A DNA stretch of 29,487 nucleotides. It comes from JACCUZ01 sp038246575. Lineage in GTDB: Bacteria; Actinomycetota; Actinomycetes; JACCUZ01. The stretch lies in contig JBBRVU010000030.1 in the NCBI GenBank assembly GCA_038246575.1, forward strand, positions 1 to 29,487. Reading direction: 5' to 3'. The first letter of the stretch is position 1. Every line of letters begins with the position of its first letter. The position numbers and the translations under genes are program-made. The notes under the pieces were generated by a model. The model searched no databases. It was not told the origin of the DNA and saw nothing but the letters and a program-made list of their open reading frames with translations. Of the stretch, positions 5,995 through 14,093 are shown one piece after another.

Positions 5995-7572
5995 TCACCG
6001 TTGGTTGCCGGGGGGCAGCAGTCCCTTGAGCTCCTCTGGCAGCTCGAAGTCCTCGGGCAGGTCGAGCGGACCAGCGCCGCCCGGACCAGCCGGGCCGCCG
6101 TCCTCGCCCGCGCGCCGGGCCTCCCACTGCTGCTCCTCGACGGCGCGCTTGGCCGGGTTGCCCGACCGGCCGCCCTTGGCCTTGCGCTTGGCGACCGTCT
6201 TGCCCTTCGCCTTCTTGCCGCGGCCCATGCCCGGCAGCCCCGGCATGCCGGGCATCCCCGGCATGCCGCCGCCGGCCGCGAGCTGGCGCATCATCTTCTG
6301 CGCCTCGGTGAACCGCTCGACCAGCCCGTTGACGTCCGCGACCGTGCGACCCGACCCCTGCGCGATCCGCTGCCGGCGGGAGCCGTTGAGGATCTTGTGG
6401 TTGCGCCGCTCCTGCGGCGTCATCGACTTGATGATCGCGGTGGTGCGGTCGATCTCGCGCTCGTCGATGTTCTCGATCTGCTCGCGCATCGCCCCCATGC
6501 CCGGCAGCATCCCGAGCACCTTCGACATCGAGCCCATCTTGCGGACGCTCTCCATCTGGGCGAGGAAGTCCTCGAAGGTGAAGTCCTCGCCGCGGCCGAA
6601 CTTGCCGGCCATCTCCTCGGCCTGGCCTTTGTCGAAGGCCTTCTCGGCCTGCTCGATCAGGGTGAGGACGTCGCCCATCCCGAGGATGCGCGAGGCCATC
6701 CGGTCGGGGTGGAACACGTCGAACTCGGTGACCTGCTCACCGGCGCTGGCGAACATCACCTGTCGACCGGTCACCTTGGCGACCGACAGCGCCGCGCCAC
6801 CGCGGGCGTCACCGTCGAGCTTGGTCAGCACGACCCCGTCGAAGCCGACTCCGTCAAGGAATGCCTGCGCGGTGGTGACCGCGTCCTGGCCGACCATCGC
6901 GTCGACCACGAACAGGATCTCGTCGGGCGTGACCGCATCGCGGATGTCGGCGGCCTGCGCCATCAGCTCGTCGTCGATGCCGAGTCGGCCAGCGGTGTCC
7001 ACGATCACCACGTCGTACTGCTTGGCGCGCGCGTGCTCGATCGACTGGCGCGCGACATCGACCGGGTCGCCGACACCGTTGCCGGGCTCCGGCGCGAACA
7101 CCGCGACGCCGGCGCGCTCGGCCACGATCTGCAGCTGGGTCACGGCGTTCGGACGCTGGAGATCCGCCGCGACCAGCACCGGGTGGTGCCCGGACGCCTT
7201 GAGCCAGTGCGCGAGCTTGCCGGCCAGGGTGGTCTTGCCGGAGCCCTGCAGACCGGCCAGCATGATGACGGTCGGCGGGTTCTTGGCGAGGCGGAGCCGG
7301 CGGGTCTCGCCGCCCAGGATGCTGATCAGCTCGTCGTTGACGATCTTGACGATCTGCTGGGCCGGGTTGAGGGCCTGGTGCACCTCGGCGCCGGCCGCCC
7401 GCTCCCGGACTGCTGCGATGAACTCCTTGACGACCGGCAGTGCGACGTCGGCCTCGAGCAGCGCGATCCGGATCTCGCGCGTGGTGGCGTCGATGTCGGC
7501 GTCGGTGAGCCGACCCTTGCCGCGCAGGTTCTTGAACGTGGCGGCGAGGCGGTCAGAGAGGGTGGCGAACAC
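5995..7572 (-). CDS. ffh: Signal recognition particle protein Ffh (SRP54)
   Basis: Ffh is the GTPase subunit of SRP; it binds signal sequences on the ribosome and hands them to FtsY. The 525-residue product has an N domain (1-90) and a G domain with P-loop GLQGSGKTT (107-115), DTAGR (192-196) and TKLDGDARGG (250-259). The Met-rich M domain follows (about 320-450), with the RNA-binding helix around GSGRTVADVNGLVERF. The tail has the short tandem GMPGMPGMPGLPGMG, a Lys-rich patch and a Gly/Pro-rich acidic end, a common actinobacterial extension. The start is the GTG at 7572, with AAAAGGA about 5 nt upstream. The receptor ftsY and two lepB genes are in the same window. Confidence 0.98.
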   Translation of the reverse strand: MFATLSDRLAATFKNLRGKGRLTDADIDATTREIRIALLEADVALPVVKEFIAAVRERAAGAEVHQALNPAQQIVKIVNDELISILGGETRRLRLAKNPPTVIMLAGLQGSGKTTLAGKLAHWLKASGHHPVLVAADLQRPNAVTQLQIVAERAGVAVFAPEPGNGVGDPVDVARQSIEHARAKQYDVVIVDTAGRLGIDDELMAQAADIRDAVTPDEILFVVDAMVGQDAVTTAQAFLDGVGFDGVVLTKLDGDARGGAALSVAKVTGRQVMFASAGEQVTEFDVFHPDRMASRILGMGDVLTLIEQAEKAFDKGQAEEMAGKFGRGEDFTFEDFLAQMESVRKMGSMSKVLGMLPGMGAMREQIENIDEREIDRTTAIIKSMTPQERRNHKILNGSRRQRIAQGSGRTVADVNGLVERFTEAQKMMRQLAAGGGMPGMPGMPGLPGMGRGKKAKGKTVAKRKAKGGRSGNPAKRAVEEQQWEARRAGEDGGPAGPGGAGPLDLPEDFELPEELKGLLPPGNQR

Positions 7573-7696
7573 GCGGGTCCTTTTCAGGCGTACGTCGGCG
7601 GTCGGGCAGCGCCCAGCCTAGACGGCGGTCACCGGACCGGCCGGGGACGCCGCACGCCGAGCACGCGCGTACGGAGGCTTCAGCTCGACCGGCACC
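7573..7696 (-). promoter_or_regulatory. Candidate ffh promoter
   Basis: In the 124-nt gap upstream of ffh, the minus strand has TAGGCT at 7620-7615, a good match to the actinobacterial -10 pattern TANNNT. It would place the transcript start about 35 nt before the GTG codon. No good -35 hexamer is found 16-18 nt further upstream. No clear terminator for the preceding gene was seen. Confidence 0.35.
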
Positions 7697-8380
7697 TCAG
7701 CTCTCGCCATCGCGCCAGGGGAACCCGTCAGGATCGGCGGCAGCCCGTCGCATCACCACATCGGGGTCGTGGCCGTGCACCAGGTCGAGCAGGGGAAAGT
7801 CCTGCGGCATGACGTCGAGCCGGGCCAGCGGCCGCACGGCCACCGGGCTGGCCCACTGGGTCGGCGCGAGTCGCACGCCGTCGCGGATCTCTTCCGGCTC
7901 GGGCTCGAACGGGTGTCTCGGCAGCACGTAGACCGAGCCCGACCGCCATGGCCCAGCCGTCAATGCATCGTCGTCGACGCTGAAGTAGTAGGCGGTAGCG
8001 GCTCGGCTGCCGTCGTCGTCGAGGACATGCGCGCATGCGTTGACCAGCGAGGTCACCCGGGTGCGGTCGACGATCGCGAAGTACATCGGCCACAGACCGT
8101 CGGACGCGGCGTAGACGGCGGTTCGGGCGCCGAACTCGGCGACATCCACGGCCAGGCGGGGCTCGAACTCCTCGATGTCCGCCGACCCGGAGCCGTGGAG
8201 AAGGACGTCCTGGGTGTCGGCAAGCCAGCACAGCAGCTGCCATCGCGGCGCCGCCAGTCGGTAGTCGACCGAACCGCCAGGACCGCTGGAGAGCTGCTCG
8301 GCCCACAGCGCGGCGAACTGCGCGCACGTCGCAGCGGCGGCCCCCGCCGGACGCAGGACGTAACCGTCCGGGATGTCCAC
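7697..8380 (-). CDS. Uncharacterised protein, possible ADP-ribosyltransferase-like fold
   Basis: This 227-residue protein is probably soluble, without signal peptide or membrane segments. I do not recognise a named family. The most conserved-looking stretch runs from about 59 to 105: VLLHGSGSADIEEFEPR, then FGARTAVYAASDGLWPMYFAIVDR. The spaced HGS (His62) and VYAASD (Tyr90) motifs recall the H-Y elements of ADP-ribosyltransferase/KptA-like folds; that is a weak, by-eye inference. A second part holds AYYFSVDDDAL and SGSVYVLPRHPFEPEP. The GTG at 8380 lies 12 nt after the glnD stop, so it is likely the last gene of the amt-glnB-glnD transcript. A role in nitrogen control is not implied by the sequence itself. 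Confidence 0.8.
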   Translation of the reverse strand: MDIPDGYVLRPAGAAAATCAQFAALWAEQLSSGPGGSVDYRLAAPRWQLLCWLADTQDVLLHGSGSADIEEFEPRLAVDVAEFGARTAVYAASDGLWPMYFAIVDRTRVTSLVNACAHVLDDDGSRAATAYYFSVDDDALTAGPWRSGSVYVLPRHPFEPEPEEIRDGVRLAPTQWASPVAVRPLARLDVMPQDFPLLDLVHGHDPDVVMRRAAADPDGFPWRDGES

Positions 8381-8392
8381 GGGGTCAGTCTG

Positions 8393-10744
8393 TCAGCCTG
8401 CAGCGTCGGTGAGCAGTCGCACGACCTCGCGGCAGGCACCCGGGCGCAACGGACTCCCCTCCCCGTCCTGCAGGTAGAACACGTCCACGGCCTCGGCTCC
8501 CATCGTCACGACCCGGGCGCACCGGATGTCGATGGCCATCAGCGCCAGCGCGCGACCGAGTCGGTGCAGCAGCCCGGGCCGGTCCGCGGCTCGGACCTCG
8601 ACCACCGTGGACGAGTCCGACGCCTCGGGCCGCACGTCCACCCGGGGGCGCGGCGGGGGCACCGGCGGCGGCCGGGCGCTGCGGTCGCGCGAAGTCAGCC
8701 TTCCGGTGAGGTCCAGCTCGCCCGCGAGCGCCCGGACCAGGTCGACCCGCAGCGACTCGGGCCGGGGGTCGTGGTCACGGTCGGGCAGCACCGTCCACTC
8801 GTCGACGGCCATGCCCTCGACGGTGCGGATCTGCGCAGATCGCACCGAGAGCCGGTGCAGCGCGAGGACTCCGGCGATCGCCACGAAGAGACCTGTGCGG
8901 TCGGGCGCCGCGACGGTGACGGTCCACGCTCCGCTGTCGGCAGGCTCGGCGAGGACTGCGAGCCGGCGCTCAGCGAGCAGGGCCAGCGCCTCCGGTGACG
9001 GCGGCGCAGGAGACGCCGCCGCCCTCCCCTGCAGGACCTCTCTCGTCCGCAGCACGAGATCGCTCACCAGGCCCGCCTTCCAGTCGCTCCACGCTGCAGG
9101 CCCGGTGGCTGCTGCGTCAGCCCTGGTCAGGGCATCGAGCAGCTCCAGCCTGAGGGGGTCCTCGACGGCTCCGGCGACCAGCGCCACCGTCGACGGGTCG
9201 TCCAGGTCGCGGCGGGTGGCGGTCTCCACCAGCAGCAGGTGGTGGCGCACCAGCAGACCGAGGGTCTCGACGTCCTCAGGCGGCAGACCCATCCGGACGG
9301 CGGCGGCGACAGCGAGCGGAACGCCCGCCTCGCTGTGCGTCTGACCCGGCGTCTCGGAGCCCTTGCCGATGTCGTGGAGCAGTGCGGCCAGCAGCAACAG
9401 GTCAGGTCGGGACACCTCGCGGACCAGCGCCGCGGCGCAGACCGCTGTCTCGAGCAGGTGCCGGTCGACGCTGAACCGGTGCACCGCGTTGCGCTGCGGA
9501 CGATGACGAACGTGGTCCCACTCCGGCAGCAACCGGCCGACCAGGCCTGCCTGGTCCAGCGCCTCCCAGACGGGCACCAGCGGTGGGCCTGCTCCGACCA
9601 GGTCCAGCAGCAGCATCCGGGCCGACTCCGGCCAGGGCTCCGGCAGCGGGACGCTGTCGCCAACCAACCGGTCGACCGAGCTCGCCGACGGCGGCAACCC
9701 GGCCCTGGCCGCCCGGGCCGCCAGCCGCAGCACCACGAGCGGGTCAGAGCGCAGGTCTGCCTGTGCCGTCAGCACCGCCTCTCCGTCGTGCTCGGCCAGG
9801 CCGGCACCCAGCAGCCGCAGCACCGGGGCGCGCCCGGAACCAGCGTTGATGAAGCGCGACCGCCGCGGCGCACTCGCCGACAGCGCCCGCCGCCACGTGA
9901 TGTCCGCTGCGTTCGTGACGGCCGATGCGGCACCGCCGACCGCACGGAGCAACGCATCGGCGTCGTCGAGCCGGAGCGCCTCGGCGACCCGGTCCTGCTC
10001 CTGGAGCACGAGGACGTTCCCCGGCCGGCCGGTGCTCTGGTGCAGGGCGTCGCGGATGTCAGCCAGCCGGCGGACAGCAGCATCGACGTCGCGGTGCGGG
10101 CGATCGGCGACCCAGGACGCCGCCACGGCGCGCAGGGAGACCAGGTCGCGCAGCCCGCCGCGGCCTTCCTTGAGGTCCGGTTCGAGCTCGTGGCGCAGGT
10201 CGCCCGCCTTGGCGCCTCGCTCGTCCCACGCTGCTCGCAGCTCGGGCAGCCGGCGTCGGGCCGCAGCCCGCCAGTCGGCGAGCACCGAGGACCTCAGTCG
10301 ACCAGCGAGTGTCGGCTCACCCGCGACAGTCCGGGCGTCGAGCAACCCGAGGAGCACGGCGAGGTCCGAGCCGGCCAGCCGACGAGCCTCCTCGAAGGTG
10401 CGCACCGAGTGGTCCAGGGACACTCCCGAGTCCCAGATCGGGTACCAGACCTTGTCGGCCAGCGCCGCGGCCGAGGACGAGTCACCGCGGTCGGTGCGCA
10501 GGATCAGCAGGTCCAGGTCGCTGCCCGGGGAGAGCTCGCTGCGCCCGTAGCCCCCGACGGCCACCAGCGAGGTGCGGGCGGGGCCGGTGCCTGTCGCCGC
10601 ACATGCGTCGGACCAGATCTCGCGCAGCCACACGTCGGTCAGAGCCGCCAGTCCACGACGCCGCCCGACGCCGGGGCTGCTCCCCTCCAGCAGCACCCGA
10701 CGCCGGACGGGGTAGCCGGTCAGGTCAGAGCGCGTCGACGCCAC
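8393..10744 (-). CDS. glnD: PII-protein nucleotidylyltransferase/uridylyl-removing enzyme
   Basis: GlnD senses glutamine and reversibly modifies PII; in Streptomyces and Corynebacterium the modification is adenylylation. The 783-residue protein has the nucleotidyltransferase motif GGYGRSELSPGSDLDLL (64-80), with metal ligands Asp76 and Asp78. The GlnD helical segment EPDLKEGRGGLRDL is at 188-201. The HD phosphohydrolase motif LLHDIGKG is at 455-462, with QTHSEAG downstream. Two C-terminal ACT domains begin near 607 (VTVAAPDRTGLF) and 714 (VVEVRAADRPGLL), separated by a Pro-rich linker (about 690-702). The GTG at 10744 overlaps the end of glnB by 20 nt. The domain set is complete, so both activities are expected. 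Confidence 0.96.
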   Translation of the reverse strand: MASTRSDLTGYPVRRRVLLEGSSPGVGRRRGLAALTDVWLREIWSDACAATGTGPARTSLVAVGGYGRSELSPGSDLDLLILRTDRGDSSSAAALADKVWYPIWDSGVSLDHSVRTFEEARRLAGSDLAVLLGLLDARTVAGEPTLAGRLRSSVLADWRAAARRRLPELRAAWDERGAKAGDLRHELEPDLKEGRGGLRDLVSLRAVAASWVADRPHRDVDAAVRRLADIRDALHQSTGRPGNVLVLQEQDRVAEALRLDDADALLRAVGGAASAVTNAADITWRRALSASAPRRSRFINAGSGRAPVLRLLGAGLAEHDGEAVLTAQADLRSDPLVVLRLAARAARAGLPPSASSVDRLVGDSVPLPEPWPESARMLLLDLVGAGPPLVPVWEALDQAGLVGRLLPEWDHVRHRPQRNAVHRFSVDRHLLETAVCAAALVREVSRPDLLLLAALLHDIGKGSETPGQTHSEAGVPLAVAAAVRMGLPPEDVETLGLLVRHHLLLVETATRRDLDDPSTVALVAGAVEDPLRLELLDALTRADAAATGPAAWSDWKAGLVSDLVLRTREVLQGRAAASPAPPSPEALALLAERRLAVLAEPADSGAWTVTVAAPDRTGLFVAIAGVLALHRLSVRSAQIRTVEGMAVDEWTVLPDRDHDPRPESLRVDLVRALAGELDLTGRLTSRDRSARPPPVPPPRPRVDVRPEASDSSTVVEVRAADRPGLLHRLGRALALMAIDIRCARVVTMGAEAVDVFYLQDGEGSPLRPGACREVVRLLTDAAG

Positions 10745-11063
10745 GATCGCCCGTACGGACCCGCACGACCGTGTCGACGGGAACCGACCAGACCTTGCCG
10801 TCCCCGATCCGGCCGGTCTGGGCGCTCTTCACGATGACCTCGATGACGTCCTCGGCGTCGTCGTCGTCGACGAGCACCTCGACGCGCACCTTCGGCACCA
10901 GGTCGACGGTGTACTCCGCTCCCCGGTAGACCTCGGTGTGTCCGCGCTGACGGCCGTAGCCGCTGGCCTCGGTCACCGTGATGCCGTGCACGCCGAAGGA
11001 CTCCAGCGCACTCTTGACCTCGTCGAGTTTGAAGGGCTTGATGACTGCAGTCACGAGTTTCAT
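10725..11063 (-). CDS. glnB: Nitrogen regulatory protein PII
   Basis: PII is a trimeric signal protein that reads ATP/ADP and 2-oxoglutarate and controls the ammonium channel and other targets. The 112-residue product has the N-terminal MKLVTAVIKPFKLDEVKSAL. Its T-loop, GRQRGHTEVYRGAEYTVDLVPK, carries Tyr51, the residue modified by GlnD. The nucleotide-binding B-loop TGRIGDGKVW is at about 83-92. Its ATG shares four bases (ATGA) with the amt stop, and the gene is followed by an overlapping glnD, so the three are translationally coupled. Because it sits beside amt it would be called GlnK in many annotations; the sequence cannot separate GlnB from GlnK. Confidence 0.97.
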   Translation of the reverse strand: MKLVTAVIKPFKLDEVKSALESFGVHGITVTEASGYGRQRGHTEVYRGAEYTVDLVPKVRVEVLVDDDDAEDVIEVIVKSAQTGRIGDGKVWSVPVDTVVRVRTGDRGVDAL

Positions 11064-12394
11064 GCCCCGACCCTCTCCTTCGTGGTGGTGACAGCCGTCG
11101 CCGCGCGGTATCCACTACCGCTGACCGCGCCCAGCTCGTATGCCGTCTCGGCGTGCGTGGTCAGGTCCACGCCGTTGATCTCCGACTCGTCGTCGACCCG
11201 GAAACCGATCGTCTTCTCGATCGCGAGCCCCAGGGCGTACGCGATGACGAATGAGAAGACCATGACCGCACCGGCCGCGACGGCCTGCCGCCACAGCTGG
11301 TCGAACCCGCCGCCGTAGAGCAGCCCGTCGACGCCGGCCGGGGCGTCCGACGTGGCGAGGATGCCGATCAGCAGCGTGCCGACGAGACCGCCGATGAGGT
11401 GGACCCCGACAACATCGAGCGAGTCGTCGTAACCGAACTTGTACTTCAAGCCGACGGCCAGAGCGCACAGCACACCGGCGACGGCACCGACGAGGATCGC
11501 TCCGACGGGGTTGACCGCGGAACAGGCCGGAGTGATCGCGACCAGGCCGGCGACGACACCCGATGCGGCACCGAGCGACGTGGCGTGCCCGTCGCGCAGC
11601 TTCTCCGTCAGCAGCCACGTCAGCACCGCCGCACCGGTGGCGACGAACGTGTTGACCCACGCGACCGCGGCCACGTCACCGGCGCCGAGGGCGGAGCCCG
11701 CGTTGAAGCCGAACCAGCCGAACCACAGCAGCCCGGCACCGGTCATCACCAGCGTGAGGTTGTGGGGACGCATCGGCTCCTTGCCGAACCCGACGCGCTT
11801 CCCGAGGACCAGCGCGAGGGCCAGGCCTGCCGCACCGGCGTTGATGTGCACCGCGGTCCCACCGGCGAAGTCGACGGCCGCCAGGTCGTTGGCGATCCAG
11901 CCGCCGACCTCGGCGGTGTAGCCGTCGAAGGAGAAGACCCAGTGCGCGACCGGGAAGTAGACGATGGTCGCCCACAGCCCGGCGAACACCATCCACGAGC
12001 CGAACCGCGCCCGGTCGGCGATGGCGCCGCTGATCAGGGCGACGGTGATGATGGCGAAGACACCCTGGAAGCCGACGAACGCCAGCGGTGGGATGCCGGC
12101 CGCCTCACCCTCGACCCCGCCCAGCGGCGCGGCGGAGAGCAAGCCCTTGAGACCGGCGAAGTCGAGGTTGCCGAGCAGCCCTCCCCCGATGTCGTTGCCG
12201 AAGGCCAGGCTGTAGCCGAAGAGGACCCACAGGACGCTGATCAGCCCCAGCGCGCCGAAGCTCATCATCATCATGTTGAGGACGCTCTTGGCCCGGACCA
12301 TGCCCCCGTAGAACAGGGCCAGGCCGGGCGTCATGAGCAGGACGAGCGCAGCGCTCGTCATGACCCAGGCAGTGTCGCCTGCACTCGGTGTCAC
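11060..12394 (-). CDS. amt: Ammonium transporter (Amt/MEP/Rh family)
   Basis: Amt is a trimeric membrane channel for ammonium uptake. The 444-residue product has about eleven membrane helices, starting with TAWVMTSAALVLLMTPGLALFYGGMV. The two pore histidines are His183 (GTAVHINAGAAG) and His332 (DVVGVHLIGG). FVGFQGVFAIITVALISGAIADR and GLLWFGWFGFNAGSALG are further family markers. The C-terminal cytosolic tail (EKTIGFRVDDESEINGVDLTTHAETAY) is the PII-docking region. The GTG at 12394 was chosen because it gives the family N-terminus (TPSAGDTAWV) and has AAGGGGG 8 nt upstream; the frame runs on to 12550 without family similarity. It leads the operon amt-glnB-glnD behind a GlnR-like operator. 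Confidence 0.97.
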   Translation of the reverse strand: MTPSAGDTAWVMTSAALVLLMTPGLALFYGGMVRAKSVLNMMMMSFGALGLISVLWVLFGYSLAFGNDIGGGLLGNLDFAGLKGLLSAAPLGGVEGEAAGIPPLAFVGFQGVFAIITVALISGAIADRARFGSWMVFAGLWATIVYFPVAHWVFSFDGYTAEVGGWIANDLAAVDFAGGTAVHINAGAAGLALALVLGKRVGFGKEPMRPHNLTLVMTGAGLLWFGWFGFNAGSALGAGDVAAVAWVNTFVATGAAVLTWLLTEKLRDGHATSLGAASGVVAGLVAITPACSAVNPVGAILVGAVAGVLCALAVGLKYKFGYDDSLDVVGVHLIGGLVGTLLIGILATSDAPAGVDGLLYGGGFDQLWRQAVAAGAVMVFSFVIAYALGLAIEKTIGFRVDDESEINGVDLTTHAETAYELGAVSGSGYRAATAVTTTKERVGA

Positions 12395-12416
12395 GGTAGG
12401 TGCCCCCTTCGGACAT

Positions 12417-12460
12417 CGGAAACCGTTGCTGGCCCGAAGGTTGGCGGGCTGCGGTTTCCG
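12417..12460 (-). promoter_or_regulatory. Inverted repeat in the amt leader
   Basis: The plus-strand arms CGGAAACCG (12417-12425) and CGGTTTCCG (12452-12460) are perfect 9-bp complements separated by 26 nt. If transcribed, they form a hairpin ending about 22 nt before the amt GTG and just upstream of its ribosome-binding site. The distal arm contains one GAAAC element of the GlnR-like box, and the proximal arm carries GAAAC in the opposite orientation. The repeat may therefore be an extra operator half-site, an RNA structure, or both. Confidence 0.5.
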
Positions 12461-12522
12461 TTCCGGACGTGGCAGGTTTCGTCGATGTGACGTTGCGCCC
12501 GCGCTCGTTACGTCGGGGTTAC
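12454..12522 (-). promoter_or_regulatory. GlnR-like nitrogen-control operator upstream of amt
   Basis: Read on the minus strand, positions 12491 to 12454 give GTCAC-n6-GAAAC-n6-CGTCC-n6-GAAAC: four 5-bp elements at exact 11-bp phasing. The established Streptomyces GlnR box is gTnAC-n6-GaAAC-n6-gTnAC-n6-GaAAC. Three elements match well and the third is degenerate. A further pair, GTAAC-n6-GTAAC, lies 15 nt upstream (12522-12507). The position just before amt-glnB-glnD fits control by the OmpR-type regulator GlnR. No glnR gene is in the window, and binding is inferred from the motif alone. Confidence 0.68.
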
Positions 12523-12571
12523 GCAGGTCCGCATCACGAGACCCGTGCACCGCGGCATGGCTGCCCGAAGG

Positions 12572-13699
12572 TCAGTCGGAGAGCAGGGCGTCGACGAAGG
12601 TGTCCGGCTCGAAGGGCGCGAGGTCGTCGGGGCCCTCGCCGAGCCCGACGAGCTTGACCGGCACGCCCAGCTCGCGCTGCACCGCCACCACGATGCCGCC
12701 CTTGGCCGTGCCGTCCAGCTTGGTCAGCACGATGCCGGTGACATCGACGACCTCGGCGAACACCCGCGCCTGGACCAGGCCGTTCTGCCCGGTGGTGGCG
12801 TCGAGGACGAGCAGCACCTCGTCGACCGGCCCGTGCCGCTCGAGCACGCGCTTGACCTTGCCGAGCTCGTCCATCAGGCCGACCTTGTTCTGCAGCCGGC
12901 CGGCCGTGTCGATCAGGACGACGTCATAGCCGCCCTCGGCACCCTGCTTGACCGAGTCGAACGCGACGCTGGCCGGGTCGCCGCCCTCGGGACCTCGCAC
13001 GACCGGAGCACCCACCCGTTCGCCCCAGGTCTGCAGCTGGTCGGCCGCGGCGGCGCGGAAGGTGTCGGCGGCCGCCAGCAGGACGGTACGGTTCTCCGCG
13101 ACCAGGACCCGGGCCAGCTTGCCGACCGTCGTGGTCTTGCCGGTGCCGTTGACACCGGCGACGAGCACGACTGCGGGCCGACCGCCGGTGCCGGTCGTGG
13201 CCAGGGACCGGTTGGCGTCGGTGCCAACGAGGGTGAGCAGCTCCTCGCGCAGCATGGCACGCACCGATTCGGTGTCCCGGCTGCCGAGCTCCTTGACGCG
13301 GGTGCGCAGTCGGTCGACCAGCTCCTGGGTCGGCCCCACACCGACGTCGGCGCCGATGAGGACCTCCTCGATCTCCTCCCAGGTCGCCTCGTCGAGACGG
13401 TCGCGGGAGAGCAGGCCGAGCAGCCCGCGGCCGAGGGACCCCTGGGAGGCGCCGAGCCGGGCGCGCAGCCGCCCCATCCGTCCGGCGACCGGCGCCGGTG
13501 CCTCGGCGGGAGCCGTCCGCAGGTCCTCGGTCGACACCGGACCCGGGACGGTCCTGGTGTCAGCGTCCGTGGTGGACAGCGGGTCGGCGCTGTCCGGCGA
13601 CGGTCTCGACCGGGAGCGGGTGACGACGAGTGCGATCGTGCCGCCGGCGACGAGCAGGCCCAGCACGGCCAGGGCAATGACAAGGGTGATCGTGTCCAT
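12572..13699 (-). CDS. ftsY: Signal recognition particle receptor FtsY
   Basis: FtsY is the membrane-associated SRP-receptor GTPase that docks Ffh-ribosome complexes at the Sec translocon. The 375-residue product begins with a membrane segment (MDTITLVIALAVLGLLVAGG, about 4-27). This is followed by a short basic stretch and a variable Pro/Ala/Thr-rich acidic linker (30-72). The NG domain starts near 75, with P-loop GVNGTGKTTT (182-191), DTFRAAAADQL, DTAGR (264-268) and TKLDGTAKGG (326-335). The ATG at 13699 starts the membrane helix; the frame is open to 14011 but upstream codons are not family-like. An N-terminal helix is the usual actinobacterial way to anchor FtsY. It is 28 nt downstream of the small membrane protein gene. 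Confidence 0.96.
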   Translation of the reverse strand: MDTITLVIALAVLGLLVAGGTIALVVTRSRSRPSPDSADPLSTTDADTRTVPGPVSTEDLRTAPAEAPAPVAGRMGRLRARLGASQGSLGRGLLGLLSRDRLDEATWEEIEEVLIGADVGVGPTQELVDRLRTRVKELGSRDTESVRAMLREELLTLVGTDANRSLATTGTGGRPAVVLVAGVNGTGKTTTVGKLARVLVAENRTVLLAAADTFRAAAADQLQTWGERVGAPVVRGPEGGDPASVAFDSVKQGAEGGYDVVLIDTAGRLQNKVGLMDELGKVKRVLERHGPVDEVLLVLDATTGQNGLVQARVFAEVVDVTGIVLTKLDGTAKGGIVVAVQRELGVPVKLVGLGEGPDDLAPFEPDTFVDALLSD

Positions 13700-13727
13700 C
13701 GCCGAGCAGTCTCGCAGGTGAGGGGGG

Positions 13728-14033
13728 TCAGCCCCGGCCGGCCGGCACCCGGGTGCGGCTTGCCACGGGCGAGGCAACCACCCGGGCTGCCTTGCGGACG
13801 CCGTTCTCGACCGCCTCGAACCGCGCCGACATGGCGCGCGACTTCTCCGGGGTGCTGAGCACACCCAGCGGCGGGGCGTCACCAGGATCGACCCGGTCGG
13901 CGACCGAGACCACCCTGTCGGTGAGCCGCTCGGCGCGTGGCACCGCGCGACCGCGGTAGGGGAAGGCCACGAAGACGACAACGAGCAGCCCGATGCCACC
14001 GAGCACGGCATGGGCCATCAGCAGTTCAGTCAC
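13728..14033 (-). CDS. Small single-pass membrane protein, unknown function
   Basis: This 101-residue protein has an N-terminal hydrophobic segment (about 5-25, LLMAHAVLGGIGLLVVVFVAF) followed by the basic stop-transfer stretch PYRGRAVPRAERL. The rest is a soluble, charged tail of about 70 residues ending in an Arg/Val-rich segment. It has no domain I recognise. The GTG at 14033 is in frame with good coding character; 60 nt separate it from the smc stop and 28 nt from ftsY, so it is probably cotranscribed with both. Its topology suggests a short external N-terminus and a cytosolic tail. A link to FtsY or SMC function is possible only by position. Confidence 0.75.
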   Translation of the reverse strand: MTELLMAHAVLGGIGLLVVVFVAFPYRGRAVPRAERLTDRVVSVADRVDPGDAPPLGVLSTPEKSRAMSARFEAVENGVRKAARVVASPVASRTRVPAGRG

Positions 14034-14093
14034 CAGTTCGCCCTGCCCGGACCGGCCCGGGACGAAACACCCCGGGTCCCGCGAATGTCGCGG

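Noticed and set aside
13700..14011. In-frame upstream extension of ftsY
   Set aside because: It overlaps the small membrane protein gene in another frame and lacks family similarity; the membrane helix at 13699 is a natural N-terminus.
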